Assembly: GCF_028389875.1 (NCBI RefSeq)
Contig: NC_084668.1
Coordinates: 23,613,493-23,677,492 of the forward strand
DNA length: 64,000 nucleotides
From: Rhea pennata
Lineage: Eukaryota > Chordata > Aves > Rheiformes > Rheidae
Reading direction: 5' to 3'
Shown: piece after piece, positions 1 to 13,500 of the stretch
Layout: every line of letters begins with the position of its first letter
Position numbering within the stretch: the first letter of the stretch is position 1
The notes under the pieces: generated by a model
The model's input: only the letters and a program-made list of their open reading frames with translations
The model's database searches: none
What the model was told of the DNA's origin: nothing
Made by a program: the position numbers and the translations under genes

Positions 1-1759
1 ACTTCCTTTTAATGACCTTCCTGTACGCAATTCCCACTGAGCTGAAAGGCGATAGATTTAGACGTTTTATATGAATTTTTACACAAATAAAAAACAGGGG
101 GCCCAATTAACTCCAAGATACCAAAGGGGGTAAAAAACAAACCCTCACAATTGTGGCTTGAGCTGGTTTGCAGAACCGCAGAGTGAATTTTCAATGGCTT
201 TCTCATCCTAGGTGGCTCATTAAAATTTCCCAATCAGGGAAAGGTGTCTGAGCTGTGTCGGCTCCGCAGTGATGAATCATCCAACCCCTTAAGAAGGATT
301 GCTCACAGTCTTTTTGTCTCCTGTTGATGCATTCTTTAGTTTTGGTCCTCAAAAGGGCAGAGTTTCACCATACCTTTGAATGTTTTCATTTTTACCGAAT
401 GTGGCACAGCCTGACCTATATCCAAACACAAAGCTTTGAAGTTAGCTCACCATTTTGCCTTTTTCTCCCCCAGCTCCCTCTCGCTCCATTTGACAAGGTA
501 AGGAGCAGAGCCTCTTCAAAACCGTCTGCTAACTGTGTGAACTGTATTTTAGCCCTGAATATCCAGCCTGGGGTATATTTTAATGCTATTATTTAAATGT
601 GCAATGCAAAAGTGTGTGTAGTAGTAGGGCTACTTCAAAGAGACATTGCGACCAGCGCTGCATGCGGAGAAACATGGGCTGGCACAATGCAAGCAGACAA
701 AACAGCGCTAAAAGAGGTGCTGTAACCAGAAGGCAATTTAGCAGGTGCTTGAGACCATTTTTACTGCTTCTTCCTCTCTGGCTTTCTAGTACATCAACAT
801 TGATGAAACCTTTCTTTACTGTCTTAAAGCTAACTCCTAGTGAAGTTGGACAGATGTGATGTGACATCATCAGTTTAATTTGCTGTGCAAGACTCCTCAC
901 GTTATTTTACAAACACAGCAAAAAACAGGGCAAAAAGGTCCAAAATTTAGAATTCCAGTTTTGTACATATCATGCTCACCACACACTGTCAGTATTTAAT
1001 AAGTAAAGCTAGCAGAGCATTTCTTGTTATCTGCCTTGAAAGATACTTGCAAGTACCTTGACTCTCTAACATGCAGTTAGTTAATCGTACCTCAAAACCT
1101 CACCGTCTCAAACCCTAGCTCTTTAATCTTCTCTCAAAGCATAATGCTTTCAATACTAAAAACTAATCCTTAAGAATGCAAGAATCAGAGTAGTGGTGTT
1201 TGTGTGGCATTTTCATGGGCTTGCTCACATTCGAGTAAGTAGTCATTAAAGAGGTAACTACTTTGTGAAGAGAAGAAAAACCACCTAAGCTGCAAAATAA
1301 AACCGCAGCTATATTGAAATGAAACCAGCTACCTTCAGCACTGGTTGACTTAGCCCGCCAGGGAGGGGTCTGGGTGGCAGAGTGGCGCTGGCTGTAGCTC
1401 TCCAGCGCAGGTGATTTGAACTCCTTGTGCTTTCTTTCCGCGCGCTGTTTTCGCGCAGGCGGAGCGAGGGTGACGCCACCATCTGCGCTGGGATTACCAC
1501 CAGCTAGCTGCTCCGCTAGCCACAGCATCCGTGTACCTGAGGTCAAACTGAAGCCAACGCCGTTTTAAATTCTCGCGTATGCAGTGCTGAGCCCGGAATT
1601 CCCATTGGAAATGAGCTATTTCTCCTTAATCCCGAAGAGGTGCAGACTCCTCAGTTAGGCGACTCGCTCACTTGACTTTCTAGACAGCATTTTTAATCTT
1701 GATCTTTATACCTTGGCCACTCTGAATTAAATTGCCTCGCAGGTGTAGCCTCAGTAGCC

Positions 1760-2420
1760 GGCTCCTCCGCAGAAGCACAAGCGGTTCCCAGTAGTCTGTG
1801 GGCTTGTGGCGTGTCCTCGCCAGGCGACAGCCGCGGGGAGGACCTCTGCCGCTGCGCGTGCGTAGCACGGGTCCAGCCGCGCTGCTCGCGCCCGCCCGCG
1901 GCCACGCAGGCGGGGAGGAGGCTGTGCTGGCACTGGGCGGTTTCCCCGCGAGCGGCAAGCGGGAGTCGTCTCCCGGAGCGCGAGGCTGGTTAAAACGGCG
2001 CGGGAGGGTGTCCACGGCGCAGCCGGAGAAGGGGCCGGTGCTTCCCACGCTTCCGCCTTCCACCCGCAAGCCCACCCTTCATCTTTTTGACGTGGACCGA
2101 GACCACAGCGGTCCTGGTTTGCGTCTCATCACGTGGCAGGGGCAGCGTTTGGCAAACACCACGGCACATCTCAGCACCAGGTTTATCGCTGAGCTCTCCA
2201 CCTCAGCTGCGACAGCCTGCTGTCCGCAGGGCACCCGCGCTGGGGCTGCGGCGGCAGCACGTCCGGCGTTTGTCGGTACGTCCCACCCCATGACGGCACA
2301 GTATCGTACAGCACTAGATGTTAAAGAAGGACACGATCGAGGGACAGGTATTTTTGGCACTGCTAGGTGGTGGGTGTCAGCGGAGAGAGGCCTCGCGCTC
2401 CTCCGGGCTGAGCTGCGGCC
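1760..2420. other. GC-rich, CpG-dense block inside MAP3K20 intron
   Basis: This stretch has many CG dinucleotides and high GC, unlike the AT-rich sequence on both sides. It carries a 208-codon plus-strand open frame from 1798 that has no recognisable domain and an Arg/Ala/Pro-rich composition typical of GC-rich DNA. It could be an intronic CpG island or an old GC-rich repeat. No promoter motif stands out. Confidence 0.4.
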
Positions 2421-4771
2421 ATGAGCGCCCGTTGCCTCGTGGAGGAGTAAGGGCTCTGGCTTTCGGAGGAGGCACGCAAGCAATTGATAACATAAATATA
2501 TCTTTCACTTGCTTTGTTTCTTTATGTTTTAAGCACATCTCTCTCGGAAGGCCTCCCCCTCCGCCCCTGTTTTTTTTTTCTTCATCCGCAACTGAAACAA
2601 AACCGGCGGAGGAGCCACCTTGTCTTGCTGGAGCCTAGCTGGCAACAGCCTGCCCCGACCTGAGGCACGAGCCATTGTTAAGGGTATAACACATTTACAT
2701 ATTTTGCAATAAAACATCAGTTATTTGCATTACTGTGTCAAGTTTTATTTGATTCTTTCACCTAAAAATGACTCATTTTCCTTTCTTGTATTTTAAAAAC
2801 CAACTACTCTAAGCTTGTTTGAGAATAATCAAAAATTGCCCATTTAGCTAGAAGTCATTTTCTTTTCAAAAGGCAAATGTTATTTAATCTTTCAGCTGTT
2901 CATTGTGCCATCATAAATACTTTCTTTTCAGCACAGTTGTGGGGACTGAAATGAGCCCACTAATTGCCTCCCATTTCGACTGACATGTGGTGGTTTAGTG
3001 GAAAGAGAACACAGCGGGGAGAAGGAAATAGGAGGCTGAGAAAATGAGAGCTAATTATTTTCACTGCCTCATGTCAGGCTCTGTGTCAGCCTTGTTTTTA
3101 CAAACTGGAAGGTTTAGCACTAAATAAAACAAACTGGCGTCATGTTTTTATATACTGGCAGTGTCATGGAAGCAGCTGCACATCTCAAAGACAATATAAT
3201 GCCTGCATTCGCATGGACACCATCTGACAGCCACTGTGAGCCACTGCTAATGAGGATATCACAGTGGTGCCAAGTGAAAGGTGCTGAATTATGTATGATT
3301 CTTCATCAGTGCAGCAATAGTCCTGTACATCATTATGAGACATTGTTTTGCTGAAGAGATTAAAACATTCTTAGTTCCAGACCCTGCAACCTATACACGC
3401 TACAAGAGGTTATTAATGGAATTTTTAGGGAGAGTTTCTTGTGGATTTCTTTTTGGTTAAAAATATCTCATGGGACAAAGCAGTGGTGGGTCATGACACT
3501 ATATATGTAAAGAAGAGAAGCAAATTAACCATAATTGTGTTATCTGCCTTTAAATCCGGAATAATAAAATACAGTGTAGCTGGGTGATACATAATGATAA
3601 ATAACCCAAGTGCTGTCACTAGATGTTCAACTATAATGCCTTTAAAACAGCAGGTTTCAGCAGCTGAGATAGATAATAGCTAAGAATGTAAAGGAGCTTC
3701 TGGGGACCTAAATCACCAACATGCTACTACTTTTAGCGCCAGCATGACCAACATTTTTTTTCTTATTTGTTTCATCTGGCGTTACATCTTATTTTTCTTC
3801 TAATATCCCGTTGCCTGCTACAATGCCGTTCCCGTTTTTTCTTGAATCACATAAAAAAAAAAGGTTTATTGCAACCACTGATTTTAAAATGAGTGATGAT
3901 GATTTAAAATGATTTGGGCCTCCTTGAAAAATGAGGTGTCTCCCCAGCAAGAGTTCCAGGCTGGTGTTGCAGGAGACGTGTTTGTGGTTTAAAGCCTATG
4001 CCGGATCTTTTTCATTTTCCTTTCAGTTTCTGTTACAGACATAGTACGTACAGGGTTAAAGGAGTATTTTCAGCACAGTAAGCAGGAGACCTAATTTTTA
4101 ATGTGTTTGTGTTTTCTGTGTCGAAGCTGAGGACAAGTGGCTCGAAATACGTTTGTGATTTGCTTCTGTGTTTCTGCAGTCGTTTGCAGGGATTACTGAT
4201 TTATTAGCTTTGTCGAAATGCTACTCAGATATGCTTTTCACACAAAGTTTTAGTGATTGTGCCTCTCGGTTATGAAACTGCATTCTTTTTAATCAAAAAG
4301 CTGAAATTATTCATTTAAATCAAACTCAAACAGGTAAGTATTCGAAGGTATTTTAATGTCTGATGATTGCAAGATGCCCAGGGAAATCTTTTTTGAAGGA
4401 CCTCATGCAAGTATATTTCTCAACTAGACATTGTGAACAAACCATTTCCAAATTATTTTCTCATGTATATCTTGCACTAAATATAGTCTTGCTCCAAGAA
4501 ATGTTATGGCTCTAATGCATCAAAGAAATCAAATACATACTATTACTCTAACCAAATTTTTACTGAAGTAGTTAAACATATCTTTCCTATTCATTGCTAA
4601 ATATGAACTTACAAATTAATTGGAAAACACAGGAATATTATCCCTTTTTGCAGCACACAAACCTAGCATTATTTACTGTGTGGGTGAGCAAAATGGTTGC
4701 CAAGTTTTTAAGCAAAGAAACCAACTTATCTTACATAGTTCCTAAGTGTCTTGACTCTAAAGTCACCTGGA

Positions 4772-5010
4772 TTCTTCCTTTTGCATTCTTCTCCTTTCTG
4801 TCTGTCTTTCTTCCCTTTCCCCTTGTCCCCTTTCCCCTTGTCCCCTCCTTCTCTCTCTCTCTTTCCTCCTTGTTTTCTTCCTTCCTTCCCTTCCTTTCTT
4901 CTTCTTTGCTTTTTGCTCTCTTTTCTCTCTTTCTGTGCTTCTTTCTCGTCTCTCTCTCTCCCTTTCTCCTTTTTCTTCTGTCTCTCTCGCTCCCTTTCTC
5001 CCTTTCCTCT
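4772..5010 (+). repeat. Polypyrimidine (CT-rich) tract, about 240 bp
   Basis: The plus strand is almost purely C and T for about 240 bases, with runs of CTCT, CTTCC and CCCTTT units and very few purines. It is imperfect, so it is low-complexity sequence rather than one clean microsatellite. Such polypurine/polypyrimidine DNA can form triplex structures. It lies within a MAP3K20 intron, and the 152-codon and 91-codon frames across it are artefacts of the tract. Confidence 0.9.
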
Positions 5011-6499
5011 GACTATTTTACAATAACGCTAAATAAAAACCTTTCCAAATAAAATGAGATGGGTGTTCTAGCGGGACTGCTGAGGACGCAGTCAGTGCTG
5101 CGCCCGCGCTGTGCGGCTGGAGAGGAGGCCAAGGAGGACCGAAGGCTGGGGGCTGGGTCTTACAGATGAGAGAGCACGTTCCTTTCTGCAAAGCTGCAGT
5201 CAGTAAACACGAGTCGGCGGTGTTCGTGCACAGCTCGCGCGTCCCCAGCTGCCGCAGGCAGCCTGGCGCTGCGCGGCGCTGAGCGGGCTCCTGCGGGCGC
5301 CGCTGCGCCGGCGGCCCCGCGAGCCCCTGCGGGTGCCCAGCGCCCCTCGGCCCCGCAGTCACGCGGTGCTGCTTTCGCTCCACAGAGGGTAGCTCGATTT
5401 ACATTGCTTATAAAATAAACTCGGGCTTGTCAGATTTGGTCTGTAGGGAGACTTCATAGCACCAGCGCAAAATCCTGATCTGTGAAGCCAGAGGCGGCTG
5501 GTGCCCTCGGGTGGAAAAGGGCTGCGACCCTTGGGTGCTCTGCAGTGGTCTCCCGACAGGACACGCGCAGAATTAGGTTGATGGTATTATTTTATGTCAA
5601 TGTTTTGTTCTCTGTTTGGCTTAGGTGTTTTTGTAAAAAGTAATAAATGTCAGCAAGCGAGGCGCTGCCCCACTTTGTCATTGAACCTCAGCTTAGACGT
5701 GCCGTGGGGAACCCACACAGCATCAGCTGAGGAAATTCTGCAAGAAGCCTGGTAACAAGAAAGCCACGGGCAGCTCGAGAAGGGGAGTTTGAAACGCAAG
5801 GGATCCGTCGCTGCTCCTCGGCTGCGCAGCGCGTCAAGTCCTCGGCCGAGCGCGGGGCCTTGGAAGAGACGGGGTAACCCCCGATGACGGCCTGAAAAAG
5901 CGAGGCAGAAAAAGGACGTGCAAAGAGCCACGGTCCCTGATCAGGACAGGGAGGCGGAGGAGACGCTTCAGCCGCTCTTAGGTGGCACAGGAAGCTGGGG
6001 GCAGTGCCGGAGGCTGAGCTCAGCTGGTCGGAGCCGCAGCCTGGCCCCCTGGCCACCGGGCTGTGATTCCTTCCCGCGGAAACTGTCGTCGTGGCGTTGC
6101 TTAAATTAACGCTCACGTCCACTCCGTTTGTGAAACGCAGAAGCTTTCAATGGGGACAGATGGACATGCAGGGCCAAATGCTTTCATAAGCATAATTTGT
6201 TGTTGTGGTTCTGAAATGATTATGCTCCAGTTTTCTTTTATCTTAGAATTGCCAATTCAATGTCTGATTAAAAGCTTTGAGACTTCTGGGGGCTGAGCTC
6301 CTAAGTTACATTTGTGAGAGATGCACGTGCAAACACTAGCAGATAATTGCATGTACAAATGGATACTTTTTAGGCTGCTGTACATTTGTGTGTGCAAATA
6401 AGTGCTTATGCAAGCCTTTGGCCCTCAACGGCCATCTGCGTCCCCATTGAAAGTTTTTGCATTTTGTGAGGGAGCTGAGGAGATAGCTCCCTCACGCAA

Positions 6500-7260
6500 G
6501 TGTTAAGTCAGAGAGCACCTGCCTGGCAGGCGGCACGGAGCTCTGCCCCGACACCCCTCTGGGTCCTCCAGGACGTCTGCAAGGTGCCTCGGGGACGGGC
6601 AGGCTCCTCCGCGCGTCCGCGGATCAAGGCACAGCAATTTACTGCGGGCCGCAGGGAGTCACCCAGGGACGCGCGTCTGGAGGAACTCAGTGCACCCAAC
6701 AGCGGCTCATCCCCAGAGCGCCTGCCGGGCACGGCGCGAAGCGTTGGCTGCTTTGCTCCGTCTCGGGCGTCCCGCCGCCCATCGCCAGCCGGTCACGCTC
6801 CCCGGCTCCCCTGGGGACCCTGCTGCCGGCCCTCACGGAGGCACCTGCGGGATGCGGCCAGCAGCGTGGCGTCTTGTCGGCTCGCACCCGGGGACGGTGC
6901 TGGACGCCTGGCCCCAGATAAACTCGTAGGATGCTCTAAGGATACGTTGAATTGCTTTGTTCCGCGTCTGAAATAGCTGCGCTGCAGCAACCAGCTCGTT
7001 CTCTTACCCGCGACCTGAGCGACCGCCCTGCCGGCATTTCCTAGACCCGCTGGTCGCCTCTCTCGGCCTTGCCGGGTTGGTGCTCGCGGGGCGGCCCCGC
7101 TCCCCGCCGCGGCTCGCGCCCGCCGGGCCGCCCGCCGCGGCGCGGGCCTCTCCGGGCCGCTTCGGCCAGCCCGCCGGGCCGGCGCGCCGTCGGGACGCCG
7201 AGAGGCCTCCGCGGGGCAGCCCTTTCCCGGCCGCGACGGGGAGGAGGGCCAGCAGCAGAA
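6500..7260. promoter_or_regulatory. CpG island just upstream of a MAP3K20 internal exon
   Basis: GC and CpG content are high throughout and extreme from about 7030 to 7255. The island ends about 200 bp before the coding exon at 7465. No TATA box is visible. It may be an intragenic CpG island or an alternative promoter; sequence alone cannot decide. The Arg/Ala/Gly-rich open frames on both strands have no recognisable homology. Confidence 0.5.
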
Positions 7261-7464
7261 GCTGAAGGTTTCTCATTACCGATACTTTAATAGTAAAATA
7301 CGCGTGTCTTAAAATAAGTGTATGTTCCAAATATTTTTGTTGGTTTTTTTTAACATACTGAGGATTAGGCTGGTTTTGGTTTGTTTCGGTTTTCAGTTTT
7401 GTTTCATTTTGGGTTTTTTTATTTGTATTCTAACAATCTAGCATTCTTTTTTTATTATTCATAG

Positions 7465-7581
7465 GACTGTAAATGGAAAATGTACATGGAGATGGATGGG
7501 GATGAAATTGCAATAACCTACATAAAAGATGTGACATTCAACACTAACCTACCTGATGTAGAGATTTTAAAGATGACAAAG
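7465..7581 (+). CDS. MAP3K20: MAP3K20 exon a (39 codons)
   Basis: The acceptor ATAG ends at 7464 and the donor GTATTT starts at 7582. The 117-nt exon is phase 0 at both ends. It begins DCKWKMYMEMDG and ends EILKMTK, nearly identical to human ZAK-alpha. An in-frame ATG lies at 7480. Confidence 0.95.
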
Positions 7582-10500
7582 GTATTTACAGCCTTAAAGC
7601 TTTCACGAATTCACAGATCTCAAACAAAGACATTAAAATACCACAGCAGTCGACTTTTGTGCTTGCGGAAGCTCAGTCTCTTGACAGCTTTTAAATAAAA
7701 TGCACATTTTAAACAGATTTGTATCGTAATAGGAGTTAGGTATTTTGGTTTTCTTTTAAGCTGACAATAATGTTAACAATAGAAAAATAAGAGAAGGAAC
7801 TAATTTCTATTTTCTTCCTTTAATTCTATGTTATATCTTCTGAATTTATTACCTCTTTTAAAGAAAAGAATGTCCACAAAATTACTTTCTTTTTTAAGAG
7901 AAGAGAGAGATTTAAATGTCCCAGTTTGAAACTTCATGTGATTTGTGTGGGTGGTTTTTTTCTTTTTCTATTTTTTTTTTACATGGTTTGAGAACTTCTA
8001 CACAGTTCTAAGACTCCCTCCTTCACGCTGTGATGGTGCCAGAGACTAAAGCCCATCAGCGTGTAGAGCAGGGGCAGTATGGTACTGAACATTTTCAATT
8101 CAGCGTCACTGGATATTTACCTTTTTCAGAATCTGCTTGTAAATAATTTACCATCCAGCATTTACACTGATTTTAACGTAAGCAAAAGAAGCTTTGCTAA
8201 TGCACAGGACATTCTATTTGCTGTTATTTTAATTGATTGTTTTTATTAATATGCTCCACTTGGTAATAGCTAACAAAATACATTTCTAAGGGAAAAAAAA
8301 TACACAACTTGATTACCAATTAGAATGCTGCTCGAATGTGAGCTGATAAAAATAGAAATCCTGAAGCTTTTAGCTCTGTATGCCTTATGCAACATTTGGG
8401 GGGCATCTTTGGTTATTTCTTCTAAAGGAAAAACTCTTGAGAACTTAAAGCTATTGAGAATCAGATACTCATGGGCAGAATAATAGGGAAAATATAAACA
8501 TACGTTGACAAAACATAATTCTGATAAAAAGGATTTTCCTTTTTGATTATGCTAATACTATTGTCATAGGTAGCGATTTGTAGAGCTTTTCTATTATATC
8601 TGTGATTTATTATTATTATTATTTGAATTTTTTATTGCAAGATAGCTTCCTGTTTAATTTTTTAGAACTTCCATGTTGGGTTTTTTCATTTTTTCCCTTA
8701 AAAATAGAAAGATTAAAGTTAAAAAAATCACCAGATACAGTAAGATTACCTTTAGCATACGTCTGCGTTTGTATGTATGGCAGAGAACATCTCCATGAAT
8801 CTTTACCTATTTCTTCTTGCTTGTTTCTGAAATTCTCTCGCCAAAAATTTGCATATGCACAAAAACTAAAAAGGGTGATGCCCCAATGAGGATATTCCAT
8901 GTTGTTTAAATTACAGTCAGTTATTTCTAAAACTCTCTTCTCAGCTTTCCTTTTATAAAAAAGGGAAGTAAATAATTTCAAAAGTATATTGCCTTTCTCA
9001 TAACTTTTTAAGAAAAATATTGATGCAAACAATATGGAAAAGGATGCAACAAGGGAAAAGTTAAAAATAGCTTTGGAGTGTTTTAGAGACAAGTCAGGAG
9101 ATCAGGAAGAACACCTCATAAAAATCCACCCATATTTTTTTTCAGCCACCATTTGTAATGGAAAAATGGATTTTGGGAATCGAAGAACACCAGTCTGTAG
9201 AATGTATTGTTACATATGAGGTAAGTTCCAGGAAACAAATAAAAAAATTATTTATCCAAGATAAAGCCTTCGTGGGAGATACTGAAATAGTCTCATCTGT
9301 CTCTGCTATGTCCTATAATCAAGGCTTAGCACCCCGTAACGATTGTAAAAGCTCAGGTTCAGAGCAAAAGCTGAATGAGGTCTACAGAGACCGCGTGCTC
9401 AGACTCCTAGCCAGGACAGCTCTTTTTCTCAAGTAAGAAAACTCCTTTTACCTGAGGTAATGGTCAGTGTTGCTGGCACTACCTGAAGAGATAGAGATTT
9501 TTACTTTTTCAACAAAGAACTAATTAGCAGAGCTGAGAGGCAGGAGGAGGAGAAAGAGAATGAGAAGTAGAGAGTGAAATAAAATGAAATCTGGAGACAA
9601 TTTAACAACATTTAATGTGATAGAAATTAGCCTTTGTAAAAAGAGATTGTGGTTACTTACAAAAGTGTTTTTATAAAGACCAATGACATGCTTCACACTG
9701 AGGCTAATAATTGAAATTCCAGCTCCGTCCTAAGGCAAGGATTCAAGCGGTGATGGAGAGACAGGAAAATTCTGGACCTTGTTTGCTAGTCTTAGAAGTG
9801 AAGAATGGTAGTTTTCTGTTGCAAGAAGAATAACCCTAGGTTTCTTTTAGTCTGAAGTTCCTCCCAGGAATCACAGGGACTTACGGCAGAATTGGGGCAC
9901 ATGCTGCTCCAGGAAGGTTATCGTGGAGGGAACCCCTGCAAAAATACCTGCTTTGTCCTAGCTCTTTTAGCAGAAAGCACTGTCTGTTTGACGCAAACAT
10001 TAATACAACTAGCAGAATACTTTTTGTATTTGTTGAGAAAGGCCCTCAGATCTTTCTTCCACATGGAATATTAATTGAAACAGTTATTCACTACCGCATT
10101 TTTAGCATAATCATAAAATACCAGCCAAAATTATCTGGAGTCTAAAAATACTTGAGAACTGCATAAGTGCTTTTGCAAAACAAATTCTTTTTTCAAAACG
10201 CTGCTGCTGCCCAGGCGCTAGTGGAAGTTCCCTGGTAGGACAGCTTAGCCCGTCGTGTGTTATATCCTAATGCGGTGCTGTTTCCTGAGCAGAGCGATGT
10301 CAGAACTCCCAAAACCACCCGGCACATCCAAGGTATCCACTGGAGCAAAGTGAAAGCGCAGGATGAAGTCCAGGCAGTTCAGCTCGTGATCCAGACCTCC
10401 CTCCCGAACTCGGAGGGTGACCCACGGAGCAGGTCCAATTCAAGTAAGTCACTATACTCAGACTGCTTATTACTGCTGCTACTGCCACTGCTGCCTTTAT

Positions 10501-13500
10501 TGCTGACATGGGCAAGGTGTATGCAGGGAGAACAGGAGAAAGCAAACACTGTTATTCTGTTCTGACAGTAGAGCTCCGTCTTGCTGCTTCAGCCTGCACT
10601 GAGGCCGCTGAAATGCCCGGGGTGGATGCATGCAGGAGCACCCTGGCATGTATGACCCACCCATTAGGCAGTGATGTGTTCTATATCTCAGTGCAATTTA
10701 AAGGGGGTGTCCTGTATGGTGGAAGTAGTCTATGACGATTAGCTACAGCTCTTTCGTCTACTGTGGTCTCTTGCAGTTGCACATCATCAGCAGAGATAGA
10801 GCTCAGATCCTTGGGCTCCAAAACCCCAAACGCTTAGCCCTCCAGTGTAGAAGACTTGGTCCTTGGGAAGGATGTTTCTACCTGTAGCCCAGGCTTCTTC
10901 CACTCTCTGTTCTCACGTGTGTACATATCCACGGCAGCCTTTCCAGGATGGCAGGCGTGTTCCTCTCTCCAAGAATGCTTGTGGAGGCTGGATCGGGGGA
11001 TCAGTATGCAAATCTGCCATTCTTCTCCAAAACAAGAGGGCGCTCAGCACTGTGTCAAGTGTGTTGGCGCAGCAGAAGGATTTTGGCTGAAATCTAAAGC
11101 CCACACAGAGTGCACAGGCCTTGGCAGAGCTCAGCCTAGCAAAAGTGTGGAAGTGTAAGACTAGAGGATTCCTGACTGCAAAGGTCCCCCAGTCTATTCC
11201 TGTCACAGTTTAACATTGTGGATAATCAGTAAACCATGGTAACCTGAATCTCTTCAGTTTGAAGTCCAAATGGTAAATCTGAATGCTGGACAAAGTGTTT
11301 GCCCCCAAGAGAAACCTCCCTCTCTGCATGAGCCTCCACATATGAATGGTTCCTTTGCAGCTGCATGGCTGTAGGGAGAGTCCACAGTACCTGTCGCATC
11401 GCTCCCGCTGTCTTGCATGCTAGTTCCTCTGTGCTCTGTGCTCTGAGCTGCCACGGTGCAATCTAGCATGAGCTGTACTGGTGTAGGGCTGCGACCACCT
11501 GTCTGAGTATATCAGCAAGGCAGGACTTGTTAGCAAGGACGCATTTGCATGGCAATGCATCTAATCAGCTTTGGGACTGGTCTGAGAGCACAGGTAGGGA
11601 CACTGTAATTACCTGTATAGTTGAGCCTTGGGTGAAGATTTATTTCTCGACTATGATGTAACATGGACATCTGGAGATAGGAGATAATCTCTAGAGATAG
11701 GAGAAAGGAGAAAATCTCTCACATCTCTTCCTCTTTCTTTGAGAAAAAGGAGATTTCCACAGCCCTTAGAGGGATCCTGGGAGCCAGTGCTTTTAGCAGC
11801 TCTTATCCTGGCTTTCTCTGCCTGCAACTCAAGCTCTGCAGGAGTACTTCAGTCGGCTCTTTCCTGCTGCTCATGTCCATCTAGCTCACAAGCAGCTTTG
11901 CAGAGATGTTTGGATACAAGGCTCCTCATGGGACAGTTGTGTGGACACAGATTCCTCTTGTTCGGCAGAGGCAGAGAAGGGCATGTCTAGGCTGCCACCT
12001 CAGAAGCTGCATATGGCGTGGCAAAGAATCCTGGGCGAATGCTGCACTGTTTTGACAGGCAAATGCTGCCAGCCTGGCAAACCCATAAATGTTCCTGACT
12101 GCCAGCTGTGCTGTAAGGAAGAATGGAAATTTGCAGGGGAGTTTTTCTAGCACATCTCACTTGCCCTCTTGAGCCAGCCTGGATTCATAATTATCCAGTT
12201 CTGGCTTCTTCTGGCAGAGTGTTTGTTATGGCCTCTGGGTCTTGGCTTATAAAGTAAGATGCATTTAGTAATACAATGGGCTCTAAACTGCAGTCTTCAT
12301 TTCTTAAGCATGCTATTGACATAGACGGTCAAACTCAGCTCAGTTGACTCTAGCACAGTTTTGCCTCTAAGACATTAATTTTTTTTGTCAAGTTATTTGT
12401 TAGCCAAAGCATTTTTTCAGTTCACTTATGGCTGCAAAAATGTTTGGATTGGGACAACTGAGGGGGCAGCACAAGAGCTGGAACAAGATACAGTGGTCAG
12501 TGGAGAGTGAACGTCTTAGATTATGTACCACTTCAGCCAAATATATAACAGTGGCCTCAGGAATTAAGAAGGCTGTTTTAGACTACAGACATGTCTGATA
12601 TGGACAGTCTTACTCCTCTGTAGTAGTATCTTGATCCAGTTGCAACACAGCTGTGCTTTGTAATGCAGGTGAGACCCGGAGCACGTTCTAGAAGATACGT
12701 CTTCATTGCAGATTATCTCTGGTGGTTTTGGTCTGAACATTTAATTCAGTATTCATAATTCCTGATTCAGAGTCCAAACAAGGGAGAAGATACCACCAGG
12801 CCCAGTGAGGTGTTCAGAGTTACAGAGGTGGCTCCACTGGAGCGTGCAGGGGAGGCTCCCGCTCAGGAGCTGGACCAGGGGCTGCCATGAGGAACAGAGA
12901 TTGAATGGCCTGAAGGCCCCAAAGGGAGAGCCTCATTCAGGAGACCTCATTCAGGAGAGCCATCAGTGGTGGCTCCTGGTAGGCTGTGTGGTGGCTGCCT
13001 GAACGGGAGTACGGGTGCTCCTTCTGAGGCAGCTGATAGCAGATGAAGACACAAATTCGAGTCCTCAGCCTGCTGTTTTCAGATTTATGAAGTCTGTGTT
13101 TTACATCCACAGTCTAGGCAGAAGAACACAGGGGAATGACAGAGGAGACAGTATTTATAAAGTACCTTTCACCATGCATGTTTCTTTTAAAACTGTGACT
13201 TTGAAGGAGGTTAAGAAACAGAGGAGGCAATTCCCATCTGTCTTTTTGTGAAAGGAGGTTCATCTCTCAGTGCAGACAGAGCTATCTGCTTTGGAGATGT
13301 CACAGTCACACTTTGACAGGAAAGACAGTTTTCTTTTGACATATTTGACATTAAGCTGAAGTGATTTAAATCTCTTGGGATTCAAGCAAAGTCTGAAGAA
13401 AGGAGGAATGGAAGAGACTATCCATTACATCTTAACAGGAGCAATCTTAACAAGGACGGAGCTACCAACCAGCTTTCTGAAAACTCCCCACAGGAGATGC

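Larger units (their letters stand above)
1..7464 (+). other. MAP3K20: MAP3K20 intron, 3' part (intron begins left of window)
   Basis: No exon was recognised here. The coding exon that should precede the one at 7465 encodes the stretch after the SAM domain. I looked for its expected peptide (ending in a segment like FHLKPGTGPQ in human) and did not find it, so this intron probably spans all 7.4 kb and more. It is mostly AT-rich but holds GC-rich, CpG-dense blocks near 1.76-2.42, 5.09-5.39, 5.78-6.08 and 6.5-7.26 kb, and a long pyrimidine tract at 4.77-5.01 kb. Open frames inside these blocks look like by-products of base composition. Confidence 0.7.

Noticed and set aside
457-505. Possible 24-base microexon CTCCCTCTCGCTCCATTTGACAAG flanked by CCCCCAG and GTAAGG
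   Set aside because: The splice signals look good, but the peptide (LPLAPFDK) does not match MAP3K20 between the SAM domain and the exon at 7465.
4594-5052. 152-codon Ser/Leu/Phe-rich frame
   Set aside because: It is translation of the pyrimidine tract, open in two frames and without homology.
9221-9436. Open frame continuing past MAP3K20 exon b
   Set aside because: Similarity to ZAK-alpha stops exactly at the GTAAGT donor and resumes at 10293, so the continuation is intron.
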